A DNA stretch of 64,000 nucleotides. Origin: Dendrosporobacter quercicolus (GTDB lineage Bacteria > Bacillota > Negativicutes > DSM-1736 > Dendrosporobacteraceae). The stretch lies in contig NZ_FNHB01000008.1 of assembly GCF_900104455.1 (NCBI RefSeq), positions 87,331 to 151,330 of the forward strand, in the 5' to 3' direction. How positions within the stretch are numbered: the first letter of the stretch is position 1; each line of letters opens with the position of its first letter. The position numbers were made by a program, and so were the translations under genes. Shown here piece by piece: positions 37,137 to 46,920 of the stretch. The notes below the pieces were generated by a model that was given only the letters and a program-made list of their open reading frames with translations, searched no databases and was not told the origin of the DNA.

Positions 37137-37350
37137 TACAACCCTCCTGTGAAAAGGATACTTATCAAAAGTATACCCTGAAAGCGACGGAAACATTCCC
37201 GCCGGTTAAAGGTTTTTACCTTTATTTTTTAGGAGAGCCGGCAGCGGCTAAATAGTATTTTCAGGAGAACAAGCGCTGTAACCAATATACTCGCAGTAAT
37301 GTGAAAAAATTACCTTTATTTTTTTTATTTTTTTAAAAACTTTTCTATTT

Positions 37351-37398
37351 TATAATTATTCATTCACCCAAAACAATTTGTTAAACTAAAATTAACAA
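37351..37398 (+). promoter_or_regulatory. Hydrogenase promoter region with overlapping inverted repeats
   Basis: A very AT-rich stretch with TATAAT at 37351-37356 and no clear -35. Downstream, TTGTTAA (37378-37384) and TTAACAA (37392-37398) form an inverted repeat, and AACAA-T-TTGTT (37372-37382) forms another that overlaps it. The half-sites equal those of the redox repressor Rex, but the 7-base spacer is three longer than the usual Rex site. Confidence 0.4.
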
Positions 37399-37421
37399 TA
37401 ATTTTACCCATGGGGGTTATT

Positions 37422-38681
37422 ATGAGCGGTTTTCAAGCAACTGAGTTGACAAACATCATTGAAATTGACCGTAACAAGTGCAAAGGCTGTGACTCCTGTA
37501 AAGCTTTCTGTCCGACAGGCGCCATTAACGGTAAGTATGGCGCGATTCACTCCATTGATCAGGAGCACTGTATTTTTTGTGGACAGTGTCTGATCAATTG
37601 CCCGTTTGGCTCAATCAGCGATACTGTTGATACGGTTGATGTCGTAATCGAAAAACTGCGCAATAAAACAATCACCGTAGTTGCCGTTACCGCGCCGTCT
37701 GTCCGCGTGGCAATCGGCGAGGAATTCGGCCTGGAGCCGGGTACACTGACCACTGAAAAGCTCTATGGGGCATTAAAGCAGGCTGGTTTCAAAGTTCTCG
37801 ATGCGAACTTTGCGGCCGATCATACCATCCTGGAAGAAGGCAGTGAGCTGGTTGCCAAGATCCGTCACTATCTTTTGCAGGAGCCGGCGCAGCACCAGCT
37901 TGGCCCGCTGCCGCAATTTACTTCCTGCTGCCCGGGCTGGGTTCTGTTTGCTGAACTTAATTGTCCGCAGATTCTGCCTCATCTGTCTTCGGCCAAATCG
38001 CCGATTCAAATGGCCGGAGCACTGGCCAAGACTTATGGCGCCCGGCAAATCTGGCAGGTTCAGCCGGAAATGATGTATGTTGTTTCGATTGCTCCCTGTA
38101 CAGCCAAAAAGTTTGAAGCATCCCGGCCGGAATTTGTCAGCGCCGCCCGGTATTGGCGGCAGCAAGGGCATTCAGCGGTTTATCCTGACGTTGATACGGT
38201 GCTTACCACCAGGGATCTGGCGCGGCTGTTGAAAAAGCTCAATATTGATTTTAACCGGGTAGAGCCTTTTGCCGATGCTGACAACCCGCTGGCTCAATAT
38301 AGCGGGGCAGGCACGATTTTCGGCAATACCGGCGGAGTGATGGAAGCTGCCTTAAGAACAGCTTATTATGTTATTTCCGGCGAGGAGCTGCCGGTGCTGG
38401 AGTACACTCCGGTACGGGGCCTGGAAGGTCTTAAAGAGGCGGCTGTGGCGATCAGGGATGCCGGGACGGGGCAAACAATCCGCCTTAAAGTCGCCGTGGT
38501 ACATGGGACCAAAGATCATGTACGGCCGGTCGTGGAGCAGGTGATCGCCGGCAGGTCGCCTTATCATTTTATTGAAGTGATGAACTGTCCCGGCGGCTGT
38601 ATCAACGGCGGCGGCCAGCCAATTAACCCGATGGGCACGTCCTGGCTGGGCAAATTCAAGGCGTTGCTGCCGTGGCATTAA
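37422..38681 (+). CDS. hydA: [FeFe] hydrogenase catalytic (large) subunit
   Basis: A 419-residue enzyme that takes up or makes H2. Two [4Fe-4S] ferredoxin motifs, CKGCDSCKAFCPTG and CIFCGQCLINCP (about 20-65), feed the H-cluster domain. H-cluster motifs: L1 TSCCPGW (about 168) with the proton-shuttle cysteine; L2 APCTAKKFEA (about 224), where the usual Met before Pro-Cys is Ala; L3 EVMNCPGGCINGGGQP (about 388). It lacks a signal peptide; export would be by partnership with the Tat-tagged small subunit. ATG 37422 has GGGGGT 5 bases upstream and is chosen over ATG 37410. First gene of a three-gene operon. Confidence 0.93.
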   Translation: MSGFQATELTNIIEIDRNKCKGCDSCKAFCPTGAINGKYGAIHSIDQEHCIFCGQCLINCPFGSISDTVDTVDVVIEKLRNKTITVVAVTAPSVRVAIGEEFGLEPGTLTTEKLYGALKQAGFKVLDANFAADHTILEEGSELVAKIRHYLLQEPAQHQLGPLPQFTSCCPGWVLFAELNCPQILPHLSSAKSPIQMAGALAKTYGARQIWQVQPEMMYVVSIAPCTAKKFEASRPEFVSAARYWRQQGHSAVYPDVDTVLTTRDLARLLKKLNIDFNRVEPFADADNPLAQYSGAGTIFGNTGGVMEAALRTAYYVISGEELPVLEYTPVRGLEGLKEAAVAIRDAGTGQTIRLKVAVVHGTKDHVRPVVEQVIAGRSPYHFIEVMNCPGGCINGGGQPINPMGTSWLGKFKALLPWH

Positions 38682-38704
38682 GCTGGAATCAGGAGGAAAT
38701 CACA

Positions 38705-39013
38705 ATGGCGCATTATGATTATGTTGAAAAAGCGGTGGCCGTAACCCGGCGGGAATTTCTGGGGATTGCCGGAGCAGCCGGAGCGGTATTGTGGACCGGC
38801 GCTTATGCGGTTACTGATCTGGTGCAGGACCGGAGCAAATATATTAAGCTGCGGGCCAGGGGGTTGTACCGGGACGATGTGCAGGCCGCTGTACGGCAAA
38901 GCCATCATAACCCCGGCCTGCAGGCCATGTATAAAAGTTTTGCCGGTCAGCCGTTAAGCCAGCTTGCCGAGCAGCTTTTTCACACCGGCTATATTGACCG
39001 GACCGGCCTGTAA
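38705..39013 (+). CDS. hydB: [FeFe] hydrogenase small subunit with Tat signal
   Basis: A 102-residue small subunit. A Tat signal is at the N-terminus (TRREFLGIAGAAGAVLW, about 14-30), followed by the family block LYRDDVQAAVRQSHHNP and LFHTGYIDR (about 62-98) that wraps the large subunit in Desulfovibrio-type periplasmic enzymes. It carries the folded large subunit through the Tat pathway. ATG 38705 has AGGAGG 8 bases upstream; the longer reading from 38672 overlaps hydA. Confidence 0.92.
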   Translation: MAHYDYVEKAVAVTRREFLGIAGAAGAVLWTGAYAVTDLVQDRSKYIKLRARGLYRDDVQAAVRQSHHNPGLQAMYKSFAGQPLSQLAEQLFHTGYIDRTGL

Positions 39014-39082
39014 CTCGTGGCGCCTGAGCGGGAAAGCGGTGTGGAAATCCGAAAGTTACCTATTGGGGGGCGGTGATTTAAT

Positions 39083-39787
39083 ATGAATCTTGATGCTGTT
39101 TACGAGCCGCGGGTATTAAAGCATTCCTGGAAATCCAGGTTGTTTCACTGGGCGCTCATTCTGGGATTTTTGCCGGCGGCTGTTACGGGCTTTATTCTTT
39201 GGCTCAGGACCGGCAGCGAGCATTTCCTGCATGTGGCGATGCAAGTCCATATTGCCAGCGCTGCAGTTGTAACCGTGGCGGCAGTATGGTATACGCTATT
39301 TGCCTTTGACCGGGTGGTAGCCTTTCTCCGGCTGATTTTTACCTGGAGTGACCGGGATGTGGGCTGGCTGCTAACCGGCGGCGGTTATCCGCAGAAAATG
39401 CTGTTAGGCAAAAAAATAGCTGTGCCGCCAATGGATAAACTGAATTCAGGGCAAAAAATATTCGGGATAGGTTTTTTGTTTGGCGGCCTGCTGTTAATTG
39501 TCAGCGGCTGGCTGCTGTATGCTTTTATTCCGGTGCTGCCCAAGGCCTTTATTTACTGGACCGATCTGACGCACCTGGCGGTTGGGGTTATTGTGGGCTT
39601 AATGATCGTGCCGCACGTTTTTCTTGGTGTTTATAACTGGGGTGAATGCAAGGCCATGCTGGGCGACGGCACCCAGCCGTTAGCCGAGGTGCAGGAGCAC
39701 TGCCCGCTGTGGGCGGCGAATAAAATTGAGCCGGCGAAGGACGATCTGGCCAAAGCACCCGGCGCGGTAAGCTGTGAAGCTAAATAG
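39083..39787 (+). CDS. Cytochrome b subunit of the hydrogenase
   Basis: A 234-residue membrane protein of the formate-dehydrogenase-gamma / b561 type with four predicted helices. His residues suited to haem b are in KSRLFHWALILG (about 18), VHIASAAVV (about 52), THLAVGVIVG (about 158) and IVPHVFLGVYNW (about 172). It should pass electrons from periplasmic H2 oxidation to the quinone pool. ATG 39083 has GGGGGG and GGTGA upstream. It ends the hydrogenase operon before a terminator. Confidence 0.88.
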   Translation: MNLDAVYEPRVLKHSWKSRLFHWALILGFLPAAVTGFILWLRTGSEHFLHVAMQVHIASAAVVTVAAVWYTLFAFDRVVAFLRLIFTWSDRDVGWLLTGGGYPQKMLLGKKIAVPPMDKLNSGQKIFGIGFLFGGLLLIVSGWLLYAFIPVLPKAFIYWTDLTHLAVGVIVGLMIVPHVFLGVYNWGECKAMLGDGTQPLAEVQEHCPLWAANKIEPAKDDLAKAPGAVSCEAK

Positions 39788-39795
39788 AGCAAGTT

Positions 39796-39821
39796 AAACC
39801 AGCCGTTGGGGGCTGGTTTTT
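39796..39821 (+). terminator. Terminator of the hydrogenase operon
   Basis: AAACCAGCC / GGCTGGTTT, 6-base loop, T run. Confidence 0.88.
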
Positions 39822-39931
39822 GTTTGGGAAACGCCAAAGCGGCAGTGCAGCGCCCGGCCGGTTCATGCAATATATTCCGGCGGCAATATGCATATACTAA
39901 TACGGTATTACCCATAGGCCGTTGGATGTTT

Positions 39932-39960
39932 TTGACTTCTGGGTAATTGTCTGCTAAAAT
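39932..39960 (+). promoter_or_regulatory. Sigma-A promoter of secA
   Basis: TTGACT (39932-39937), 17 bases, TAAAAT (39955-39960), 62 bp before the secA start. Confidence 0.8.
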
Positions 39961-40022
39961 TCTACAATAGGGATAATAATGCATATTGTTAAAAATGTGC
40001 CAATTTCAGGGAGTGATACTGG

Positions 40023-42533
40023 TTGTTTAATTTTATAAAGAAGCTGTTTGGCGATGACAATGAAAAAGAAATTAAGCGCATGACGAAATATGTTGAACAA
40101 ATCAATACGTTTGAGCCTGATTTGCAAAAGATGAGTGATGGCTCCTTAGCCGGCAAGACCGGGGAGTTTAAGCGCCGTCTGGAGCAGGGCGAATCCATAG
40201 ATGATTTATTGCCGGAGGCTTTCGCGGTGGTCCGGGAGGCATCGCGCCGGGTACTGGGCATGCGGCATTTTGACGTCCAATTGCTGGGGGGCGTTGCCCT
40301 GCATGAGGGGCGTATTGCCGAAATGCGCACCGGAGAAGGCAAAACACTGGTGGCTACCCTGCCTACTTACTTAAATGCGTTAACCGGCCAGGGGGTTCAT
40401 ATTATTACGGTCAATGACTATCTGGCCAAGCGGGACAGCGAGTGGATGGGGCGGGTATACCGCTTTCTGGGATTATCGGTGGGGCTGATCGCCCATGGTC
40501 TTGACTTCCCTGACCGTAAACTGGCTTACAGCTCTGATATTACTTATGGCACCAACAATGAATTCGGTTTTGATTATCTGCGGGACAACATGGTCATTTA
40601 TCCCGAACAGATGGTGCAGCGCGAACTCAATTACGCCATCATTGATGAGGTTGACAGTATTCTGGTGGATGAGGCCCGGACGCCGCTGATTATTTCCGGC
40701 CCCGGCGAGAAATCGACCGATCTGTATTATGTGCTGGCCAAAGCGGTAATGAAACTGAAAGAAACCGAAGATTACACCATTGATGAAAAAGCCAAAGCGG
40801 TCATGCCGACCGAAGCCGGCATTGCCAAGATTGAGAAGCTGCTGAATATTACCAACCTTTATGACAGCGCCAATATTGAAATGTCCCATCATTTCAATCA
40901 GGCTCTGCGGGCTAAGGCGCTGATGAAGCGGGACCGGGACTATGTGGTTAAAGAAGGCGAAGTCGTCATTGTCGATGAATTCACCGGCCGGCTGATGTTT
41001 GGCCGCCGTTATTCAGACGGTTTGCATCAGGCCATTGAAGCCAAAGAAGGGGTTAAAATTGAACGGGAAAGCCAGACGCTGGCGGCAATTACCTTTCAGA
41101 ACTATTTCCGGATGTATAAGAAGCTGTCCGGTATGACCGGTACCGCAAAAACCGAGGAAGCGGAATTTAGAAAGATTTACAATCTTGAGGTTATTGTCAT
41201 GCCGCCGAATCAACCGGTATTGCGGCAGGACCTGCCTGACGTTATTTATAAAACAAAGCGGGCCAAGTATAAGGCGGTCATTCAGGAAATCACCGAACGC
41301 TTTGCCAAAGGCCAGCCGGTGCTGGTGGGAACAACTTCGATTGTCCAGTCGGAAGATTTAAGCGCTATGCTCAAGAAGAAAGACATACCGCATAATGTGC
41401 TGAATGCCAAATATCATGAGATGGAAGCGCAGATTATCGCCGGAGCCGGTCAGCGGGGCGCGATTACCATTGCGACCAATATGGCGGGACGCGGTACGGA
41501 TATTGTGCTGGGCGAGGGTGTAGCCGAGCTTGGCGGGCTGCATATTATCGGGACCGAACGCCATGAGAGCCGGCGGATTGATAACCAGCTGCGCGGCCGG
41601 GCAGGCCGCCAGGGCGACCCCGGCTCCTCACGGTTTTATCTGTCGCTGGAAGATGAGCTGATGCGTCTGTTCGGTTCGGATAATATCGCCAATATTATGG
41701 ATAAACTGGGGATGGAAGAAGACGAACCGATTGAGCATACACTGATTACCCGTTCAATTGAGCAAGCACAAAAGAAAGTGGAAGCCCGCAACTTTGATAT
41801 TCGTAAGCATGTGCTGGAATATGACGATGTAATGAATCAGCAGCGTGAGGTTATTTACGGACAGCGCCGTCAAATTCTGATGGGTGAAAGCATGCGCGAA
41901 AATATCTTCCATATGATTGAAAAATTAGTGGAAAAAGCGATGGAGCTTTACGCCAATGAAAAAGCGTTTCCGGAAGACTGGGATTATAGCGGTTTAATTG
42001 AATACTGCACCGGGTTTTTTGCTCCCGAAGGCCGGCTGTCACAGGCTGAGCTCGAGAAACTGAGCCGGGAGGAACTGCAGGAAGAACTGCTGAAAGCAGC
42101 CGAAGAAGCTTACAATTCGCGAGAAGTCTTGTTTGGCGAAGCCAGCATGCGCGAACTGGAAAAGGTTGTCATGCTGAAAGTGGTGGACGGCAAGTGGATG
42201 GAGCACCTGGACCATATGGATATGCTGCGGGAAGGGATTGGCCTCAGGGCTTATGGCCAGCGCGATCCGCTGATTGAATATAAAATTGAGGCGTATGACA
42301 TGTTTCAGCAGATGATTGAGAATATTCAGGAGGATATTGTAAAATATATCTTCCGGGTGAATATCGTAACCCAGCCTGAGGATCATTTGCAGCAAGCCCA
42401 AACCAGCCATGGCGATGTTGCCGCCGAGGCTTCCGCCGCCAGGCAGCCGCATGTCAACAAGGAACAAACCGGCCGCAACGACAGCTGCCCCTGCGGCTCA
42501 GGCAAAAAGTACAAATACTGCTGCGGCCAGTAA
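40023..42533 (+). CDS. secA: Preprotein translocase ATPase SecA
   Basis: An 836-residue SecA that drives proteins through SecYEG. Walker A is EMRTGEGKT (about 100-108), Walker [25 protein letters not shown]2 has [14 protein letters not shown] and [22 protein letters not shown]. It ends in the zinc-binding SEC-C tail [15 protein letters not shown], which also binds SecB-like partners and ribosomes. Start TTG 40023 has GGGAGTG 6 bases upstream and gives the standard [10 protein letters not shown]. All key motifs are present and length is normal. Confidence 0.98.
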   Translation: MFNFIKKLFGDDNEKEIKRMTKYVEQINTFEPDLQKMSDGSLAGKTGEFKRRLEQGESIDDLLPEAFAVVREASRRVLGMRHFDVQLLGGVALHEGRIAEMRTGEGKTLVATLPTYLNALTGQGVHIITVNDYLAKRDSEWMGRVYRFLGLSVGLIAHGLDFPDRKLAYSSDITYGTNNEFGFDYLRDNMVIYPEQMVQRELNYAIIDEVDSILVDEARTPLIISGPGEKSTDLYYVLAKAVMKLKETEDYTIDEKAKAVMPTEAGIAKIEKLLNITNLYDSANIEMSHHFNQALRAKALMKRDRDYVVKEGEVVIVDEFTGRLMFGRRYSDGLHQAIEAKEGVKIERESQTLAAITFQNYFRMYKKLSGMTGTAKTEEAEFRKIYNLEVIVMPPNQPVLRQDLPDVIYKTKRAKYKAVIQEITERFAKGQPVLVGTTSIVQSEDLSAMLKKKDIPHNVLNAKYHEMEAQIIAGAGQRGAITIATNMAGRGTDIVLGEGVAELGGLHIIGTERHESRRIDNQLRGRAGRQGDPGSSRFYLSLEDELMRLFGSDNIANIMDKLGMEEDEPIEHTLITRSIEQAQKKVEARNFDIRKHVLEYDDVMNQQREVIYGQRRQILMGESMRENIFHMIEKLVEKAMELYANEKAFPEDWDYSGLIEYCTGFFAPEGRLSQAELEKLSREELQEELLKAAEEAYNSREVLFGEASMRELEKVVMLKVVDGKWMEHLDHMDMLREGIGLRAYGQRDPLIEYKIEAYDMFQQMIENIQEDIVKYIFRVNIVTQPEDHLQQAQTSHGDVAAEASAARQPHVNKEQTGRNDSCPCGSGKKYKYCCGQ

Positions 42534-42546
42534 GTTGATAAAAATC

Positions 42547-42665
42547 TAACCACAGAGTACACCGAGGTCACAGAGGAAATGAAAAAGCCCTGTGAAAATT
42601 TATGCGCGATAACATCGCGTCGTTTCCTCGCACCCCTCCGTGTACTCTGTGACCTCTGTGGTTAA
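42547..42665. repeat. Dispersed palindromic repeat, copy 1
   Basis: An imperfect palindrome of about 119 bp. Outer ends are AACCACAGAG and CTCTGTGGTT; inside are tandem variants of CACAGAG / CTCTGTGAC, and the centre has GCGCGAT-aac-ATCGCG. It lies between secA and prfB. Copies 2-4 are at 44617, 48886 and 63989. Little coding sense in any frame. Confidence 0.9.
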
Positions 42666-42714
42666 ATACCGTTTTTTCTGCGGTTAAAATATCGTTTTTA
42701 AGGGAGTTGAGACA

Positions 42715-43816
42715 ATGCTTTTGGAAGATTTGCGGGTGCAGATTGTGGATATGGAAAAGAAGCTTGACGAAATGAGGGCTTCTCTTTGACGTTGCCGGCA
42801 AAGAGGAGAAGATCGCTGAGCTGGAATATAAAATAAGCGAGCCTGGCTTTTGGGATGCCCCGGAGCAGGCGCAGCAGGTCATGCAGGAACTGACAGGAAT
42901 AAAAGACACCGTTGGCCAATACAATAGTTTGTATGAAGGCTATGGTGAGATGACCCTTTTATGGCAGCTCGGCATGGAGGAAAGGGATGAGAGTGTATAT
43001 CCCGATGTTGTCGGCGCCCTGAAAGGATTAACCAGGGAGATGGAGCAGCTTGAGCTTACACTGATGTTATCCGGCGAATATGACGCCAACAATGCCATTC
43101 TTACGCTGCATGCCGGCGCTGGCGGCACGGAGGCCCAGGACTGGGCGCAGATGCTGCTCAGAATGTATGTGCGCTGGGCCGAGCAAAACAGCTTCAAGGT
43201 GGAGACGATGGATTTTCTGGCCGGCGATGAAGCCGGAGTGAAAAGCGCAACTTTGTTGATCAGCGGCCGTAATGCCTATGGGTATCTGAAATCGGAAAAA
43301 GGCGTTCACCGGCTGGTGCGCATTTCACCCTTTGATGCCAGTGGACGCCGGCATACTTCCTTTGCGGCGGTCGATGTGATGCCGGAAATTGATGACAATG
43401 TGGAAATCAATATCAATCCGGTCGATCTCAGAGTCGATACCTTCCGGGCCGGCGGGGCCGGTGGACAGCATATTAATAAAACCGATTCCGCAGTGCGGAT
43501 GACCCATATTCCGACCGGCATTGTTGTTCAGTGTCAAAATGAGCGTTCGCAGATTCAAAACCGCGAGCAGTGCATGAAGCTGCTGCGCGCTAAGTTATTT
43601 GAGCTGGAACGGCAGAAACAGGCTGACACAAAATCGGAACTGGCTGGTGAATACCAGGCGATTGAATGGGGCAGCCAAATCCGTTCCTATGTTTTTCATC
43701 CCTATCATATGGTGAAAGATCACCGGACAAATGCCGAAACCGGCAATACCCAAGCGGTCATGGATGGGGAACTGGAGTTGTTTATTGAGGCTTTCCTGAA
43801 AAACGGCATGCATTAG
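42715..43816 (+). CDS. prfB: Peptide chain release factor 2, with programmed +1 frameshift
   Basis: RF2 of 366 residues, read as 42715-42786 joined to 42788-43816. The first 24 codons end in CTT followed by in-frame TGA (42787-42789); slipping one base gives CTT-GAC and continues DVAGKEEKIAELEY. AGGG (42775-42778) provides the internal Shine-Dalgarno stimulus. RF2 marks are SPF (anticodon-like tripeptide, in ISPFDASGRRHTSFA) and GGQ (in AGGAGGQHINKTDSAVR). It ends translation at UGA and UAA; low RF2 lets TGA stall and favours the shift, an autoregulatory loop. ATG 42715 has AGGGAG upstream. Confidence 0.96.
42772..42793 (+). promoter_or_regulatory. prfB +1 frameshift site
   Basis: The slip codon CTT (42784-42786) precedes TGA-C (42787-42790), the poor-termination context found in nearly all shifted prfB genes, with AGGG just upstream. 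Confidence 0.93.
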
Positions 43817-43855
43817 TACGCGGTACAGTGCGTAGCGCTCCTGGAGGCGAGGCTT

Positions 43856-44545
43856 GTGACTAGACGGTTCGTGATTGGCTTGGCGATCATCGCAATGTTG
43901 CTTATTGCCGGCCAGATTCTGCTGCCGAAGGCTGTTTCCGATATTGTAGCCCAGGGAATGGTCAGACTTACCGGTAGTGAAAATGTTAAGGTTGACGTAG
44001 AAAAAAGCCCGGCATTATTGATGCTGGGCGGAAAGTTTGATAAGATAACGTTAGCTGCGCAGAATGCCAAAACAGATAAACTGACGTTCAGTGAGCTGCA
44101 GGCTGTTTTACAGGATGTGCAAATTGACATGAATACGCTGATTAGCCGCCGGCAGGTTGTCATTCAGTCAGTCGGCGAGGTTGAGCTCAAAGCGGCTTTT
44201 AGCCAGGAGGAGCTGGCCCGCTTTTTAAATCAGGCGGTCAAAGGCGTCCGGAATGCCATTGTGACCATTACGCCTGAAAGAGTCCAGGCCAGCAGCAATT
44301 TTGCCATTGGCGGGTTTGCCCATGTGGCTGTCACGCTGGAGGGGAAAATTGTCGGCGACGGGCAAAAAATTAAATTTGTTACCGAACGCTTTTTGCTGAA
44401 TAACAACCATGTCGGCAATATTGGCGGGGCGGTACTGACCGAGATCCCGCTGGTCGATCTCAGCAAGCTGCCCTTTAACGTGCATACCCGGGATATCGTC
44501 CTTGAACAGGGGCGGGTAGTCATTTATACCGATAACCGGCCCTAA
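43856..44545 (+). CDS. DUF2993 (LmeA-like) envelope protein
   Basis: A 229-residue protein with an N-terminal signal anchor (RFVIGLAIIAMLLIAGQILLP, in part, about 4-22) followed by a DUF2993 domain: VDVEKSPALLMLGGKFDKITL, VILFSELQAVLQDVQID-type segments and repeated beta strands. Family members bind phospholipids at the outer face of the membrane (LmeA in mycobacteria acts in mannan elongation); here the role is unknown. GTG 43856 follows GGAGG at 43843-43847. It ends before a terminator. Confidence 0.8.
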   Translation: MTRRFVIGLAIIAMLLIAGQILLPKAVSDIVAQGMVRLTGSENVKVDVEKSPALLMLGGKFDKITLAAQNAKTDKLTFSELQAVLQDVQIDMNTLISRRQVVIQSVGEVELKAAFSQEELARFLNQAVKGVRNAIVTITPERVQASSNFAIGGFAHVAVTLEGKIVGDGQKIKFVTERFLLNNNHVGNIGGAVLTEIPLVDLSKLPFNVHTRDIVLEQGRVVIYTDNRP

Positions 44546-44560
44546 CCGAACAAGCAAGCC

Positions 44561-44593
44561 ACTGCCTCTATAGCAAGCTATAGAGGCAGTTTT
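44561..44593 (+). terminator. Terminator after the DUF2993 gene
   Basis: A 14-bp perfect stem ACTGCCTCTATAGC / GCTATAGAGGCAGT with AA loop, then TTT. Confidence 0.85.
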
Positions 44594-44616
44594 GCGGGGA
44601 GCACATACCGGGGTTT

Positions 44617-44717
44617 AACCACAGAGGGCACAGCGGGTACGGCGCGATAATTATCGCGCATACATTTTAATATATACTGGTTTCGTTCCCTCTGCGACCT
44701 CTGTGTACTCTGTGGTT
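44617..44717. repeat. Dispersed palindromic repeat, copy 2
   Basis: About 101 bp, ends AACCACAGAG / CTCTGTGGTT, centre GCGCGATA-AT-TATCGCGC, right half CCTCTGCGACCTCTGTGTACTC in part. Same family as the copies at 42547 and 48886; located between two genes just behind a terminator. Confidence 0.9.
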
Positions 44718-44865
44718 CAATTGCTCTTTAAAATCTTTACAGCCAGGCAGGATATTGGCATGGGATGGCAGAATAAGTTAATTTTGCATAAAGCATTGCC
44801 GCATGAGGCAAAACTAGAAAAGATCATTGCGGCCGGTTGATTTTTTTGGTAAGGTGGAGAGAATT

Positions 44866-46920
44866 TTGACGCACTTTAAATATAACCGCATTTTGCTGGT
44901 GTTGATCCTTAGCGGGTTGCTGGCGGCACTGGCTTTAGGCTGGCAGCGCCACCAGGCGGAAGAAAGCAATACAACGGTTGAACTGGTTATGGATTATGAG
45001 GATGTTGTTGAGCTGGCGCAAACTGAGGGAGTAACAGTGGAAAGTCTGGCTGCTCAGCTCAAAGCGGCGGGTCTTACTTCTCTGGCGGTTTATGAAACTA
45101 CCCTGGAAAAACTCAACAAAAGCGGCAAAATTACCGCTGTGGCCGGCGCGCAGCTTTTGCATCAATACCGTACCGGTACACTGTCCGATCCGGCCTGGCG
45201 CAGCTTAGTCGAAAGCGGCTTGATTATTGCAGAGGACGTTTATGTTACCGGCCGGGACAGCAATGTTTTTGCCGAGGTCAAAAGTGATCTGGAGCGGCGC
45301 TTGTCTGCCCGGCGGATTAGTGCTTTCACTGTTGGCGGCAGTCAGGTACTGGCGCTCAAAGCCAATTATGAAAAGCTAGAGAAGTGGAATCTCGGACTGC
45401 CGTCCGATGAGATGCGGGAAGCGGCCGGCTACGGGTTCTATGTTGTAGCGCGGCCTACCAATTATACCAAAGTGCAGTCTGCCGATGTCCGGGCTGTATT
45501 CGACCGCCTGGCGCCCATTGACCGGGTTTCGGCCATGATGTTTGTGGGCGATGAAGTGCTGGGCTACCCCGATTTACTGGCGTTAACCGCGGAACAGTTT
45601 CAGCGGCGCAAACTGACTTTAGGCATGATTGAACATCCGCTGCAGCTGCAGTTTCTCAAGCAGGAAGGATTGACCCGGCTGGCGGCCGCCAATGATTATC
45701 AGGCGGCCCGCGTGTATGTAATTCCCAAAGATGAGCAGCCTAAACTTAAAGTCGACGAGGCGGTGCGACGCTGGGTGCTCACCGACCAGGAACGCAATAT
45801 CCGGATGAATTTGCTGCGCAAATACGATAAGCCTGAACCCGGTCAAACCCTGCTGGAAACAAATTTGGCCTATATAACAAAAACAAGTCAGGCGCTCATC
45901 AATACCGGCTTTACCATTGGCAGAGCGGGAACGTACCAGCCCTTGTTCCCCAGTCCCTGGCTATTGGCCGTCATCTGTGTGGGGGCAACCGCGGCCGGGG
46001 TGCTTTATCTGACGCTGGTACGTCCGTTTGCCGCCCCCGTACAGTATCTTTTGGTCGTGCTCCTGTCATTGCCGCTGATTGTTCCGGTATTATCCGGCGG
46101 CGGAATGCTGGTACGGCAGGCGGTGGCTTTGGTTAGCGCCGTTGTTTTTCCGGTTTTGGCCATGACCTGGCAATTGGACCGCTGGCGTCAGGCGGCCATT
46201 GATCCCAGTGCTTCCCTGATCAGGCTGATTGGGCGGGCGGTTGTCAGCCTGCCGGTGGTTGTTGCGCTATCGCTGGCGGGCGGGTTTTATGTAGCCGCAA
46301 TACTGGGGGATGTCCGGTATTTGCTGGAAATTGAAATTTACCGCGGCGTTAAGCTGACTTTTGTGGCTCCGCTGATTTTAATTACGCTAACCTTTCTGGT
46401 CAGATATGATTTATTCGATGCCGGGCCCGGACAGCAGCGCAATATGTTCACGCAGCTGCGCAAAGTGCTTGATTGCCCGGTTCAGCTTAAAGGCCTGCTC
46501 GTCCTGGCCATAGCGGCAATTGCCGCCTGGGTGTTTATCGGGCGTTCCGGCCATACGGCCGGCGTTCCAGTGCCGGCTTTAGAACTTAAGCTCCGCGCCT
46601 TCTTTGAACAGATGATGTATGCCCGGCCTCGCGGCAAGGAATTCATGATCGGGCACCCGGCGTTCTTTTTGGCTGTAATGGCTGTATTCAGGCAGTGGCC
46701 GACGGCGCTTTTCTATGTGCTGGTGATCGGGGCAACCATTGCCCAGGGATCGCTGGTGGAAACGTTTGCTCATATCCGGACCCCGGTATTCATGTCTTTT
46801 GTGCGAGCGCTGGATGGTTTGGCTGTCGGCATCCTTGTCGGCGTCATTGCCATGATTTGTGTACATATTTTCATCTATTTATCCTTCGTTCTGGGAAGGA
46901 GAACGGCTAAGCATGAGTGA
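44866..46920 (+). CDS. DUF5693 multi-pass membrane protein
   Basis: A 684-residue protein. One N-terminal membrane segment (ILLVLILSGLLAALALGW, about 9-26) is followed by a large extracytoplasmic domain (about 30-365) and then eight or more membrane helices to the C-terminus. It belongs to the DUF5693 family, which in Bacillota is regularly encoded just before csaB, suggesting a role in cell-wall polymer export or modification; no activity is known. TTG 44866 is chosen since GGAG lies 7 bases upstream; TTG 44827 would add 13 residues. Its stop overlaps the csaB start. Confidence 0.85.
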   Translation: MTHFKYNRILLVLILSGLLAALALGWQRHQAEESNTTVELVMDYEDVVELAQTEGVTVESLAAQLKAAGLTSLAVYETTLEKLNKSGKITAVAGAQLLHQYRTGTLSDPAWRSLVESGLIIAEDVYVTGRDSNVFAEVKSDLERRLSARRISAFTVGGSQVLALKANYEKLEKWNLGLPSDEMREAAGYGFYVVARPTNYTKVQSADVRAVFDRLAPIDRVSAMMFVGDEVLGYPDLLALTAEQFQRRKLTLGMIEHPLQLQFLKQEGLTRLAAANDYQAARVYVIPKDEQPKLKVDEAVRRWVLTDQERNIRMNLLRKYDKPEPGQTLLETNLAYITKTSQALINTGFTIGRAGTYQPLFPSPWLLAVICVGATAAGVLYLTLVRPFAAPVQYLLVVLLSLPLIVPVLSGGGMLVRQAVALVSAVVFPVLAMTWQLDRWRQAAIDPSASLIRLIGRAVVSLPVVVALSLAGGFYVAAILGDVRYLLEIEIYRGVKLTFVAPLILITLTFLVRYDLFDAGPGQQRNMFTQLRKVLDCPVQLKGLLVLAIAAIAAWVFIGRSGHTAGVPVPALELKLRAFFEQMMYARPRGKEFMIGHPAFFLAVMAVFRQWPTALFYVLVIGATIAQGSLVETFAHIRTPVFMSFVRALDGLAVGILVGVIAMICVHIFIYLSFVLGRRTAKHE

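Noticed and set aside
37378..37398. A standard Rex operator before hydA
   Set aside because: Half-sites fit, but the 7-base spacer differs from the usual 4, so I list it only as an inverted repeat of unknown regulator.
42881..43816. prfB read as a truncated gene starting at 42881
   Set aside because: The upstream ATG, the 24-codon leader and CTT-TGA-C show the normal programmed frameshift; the gene is complete.
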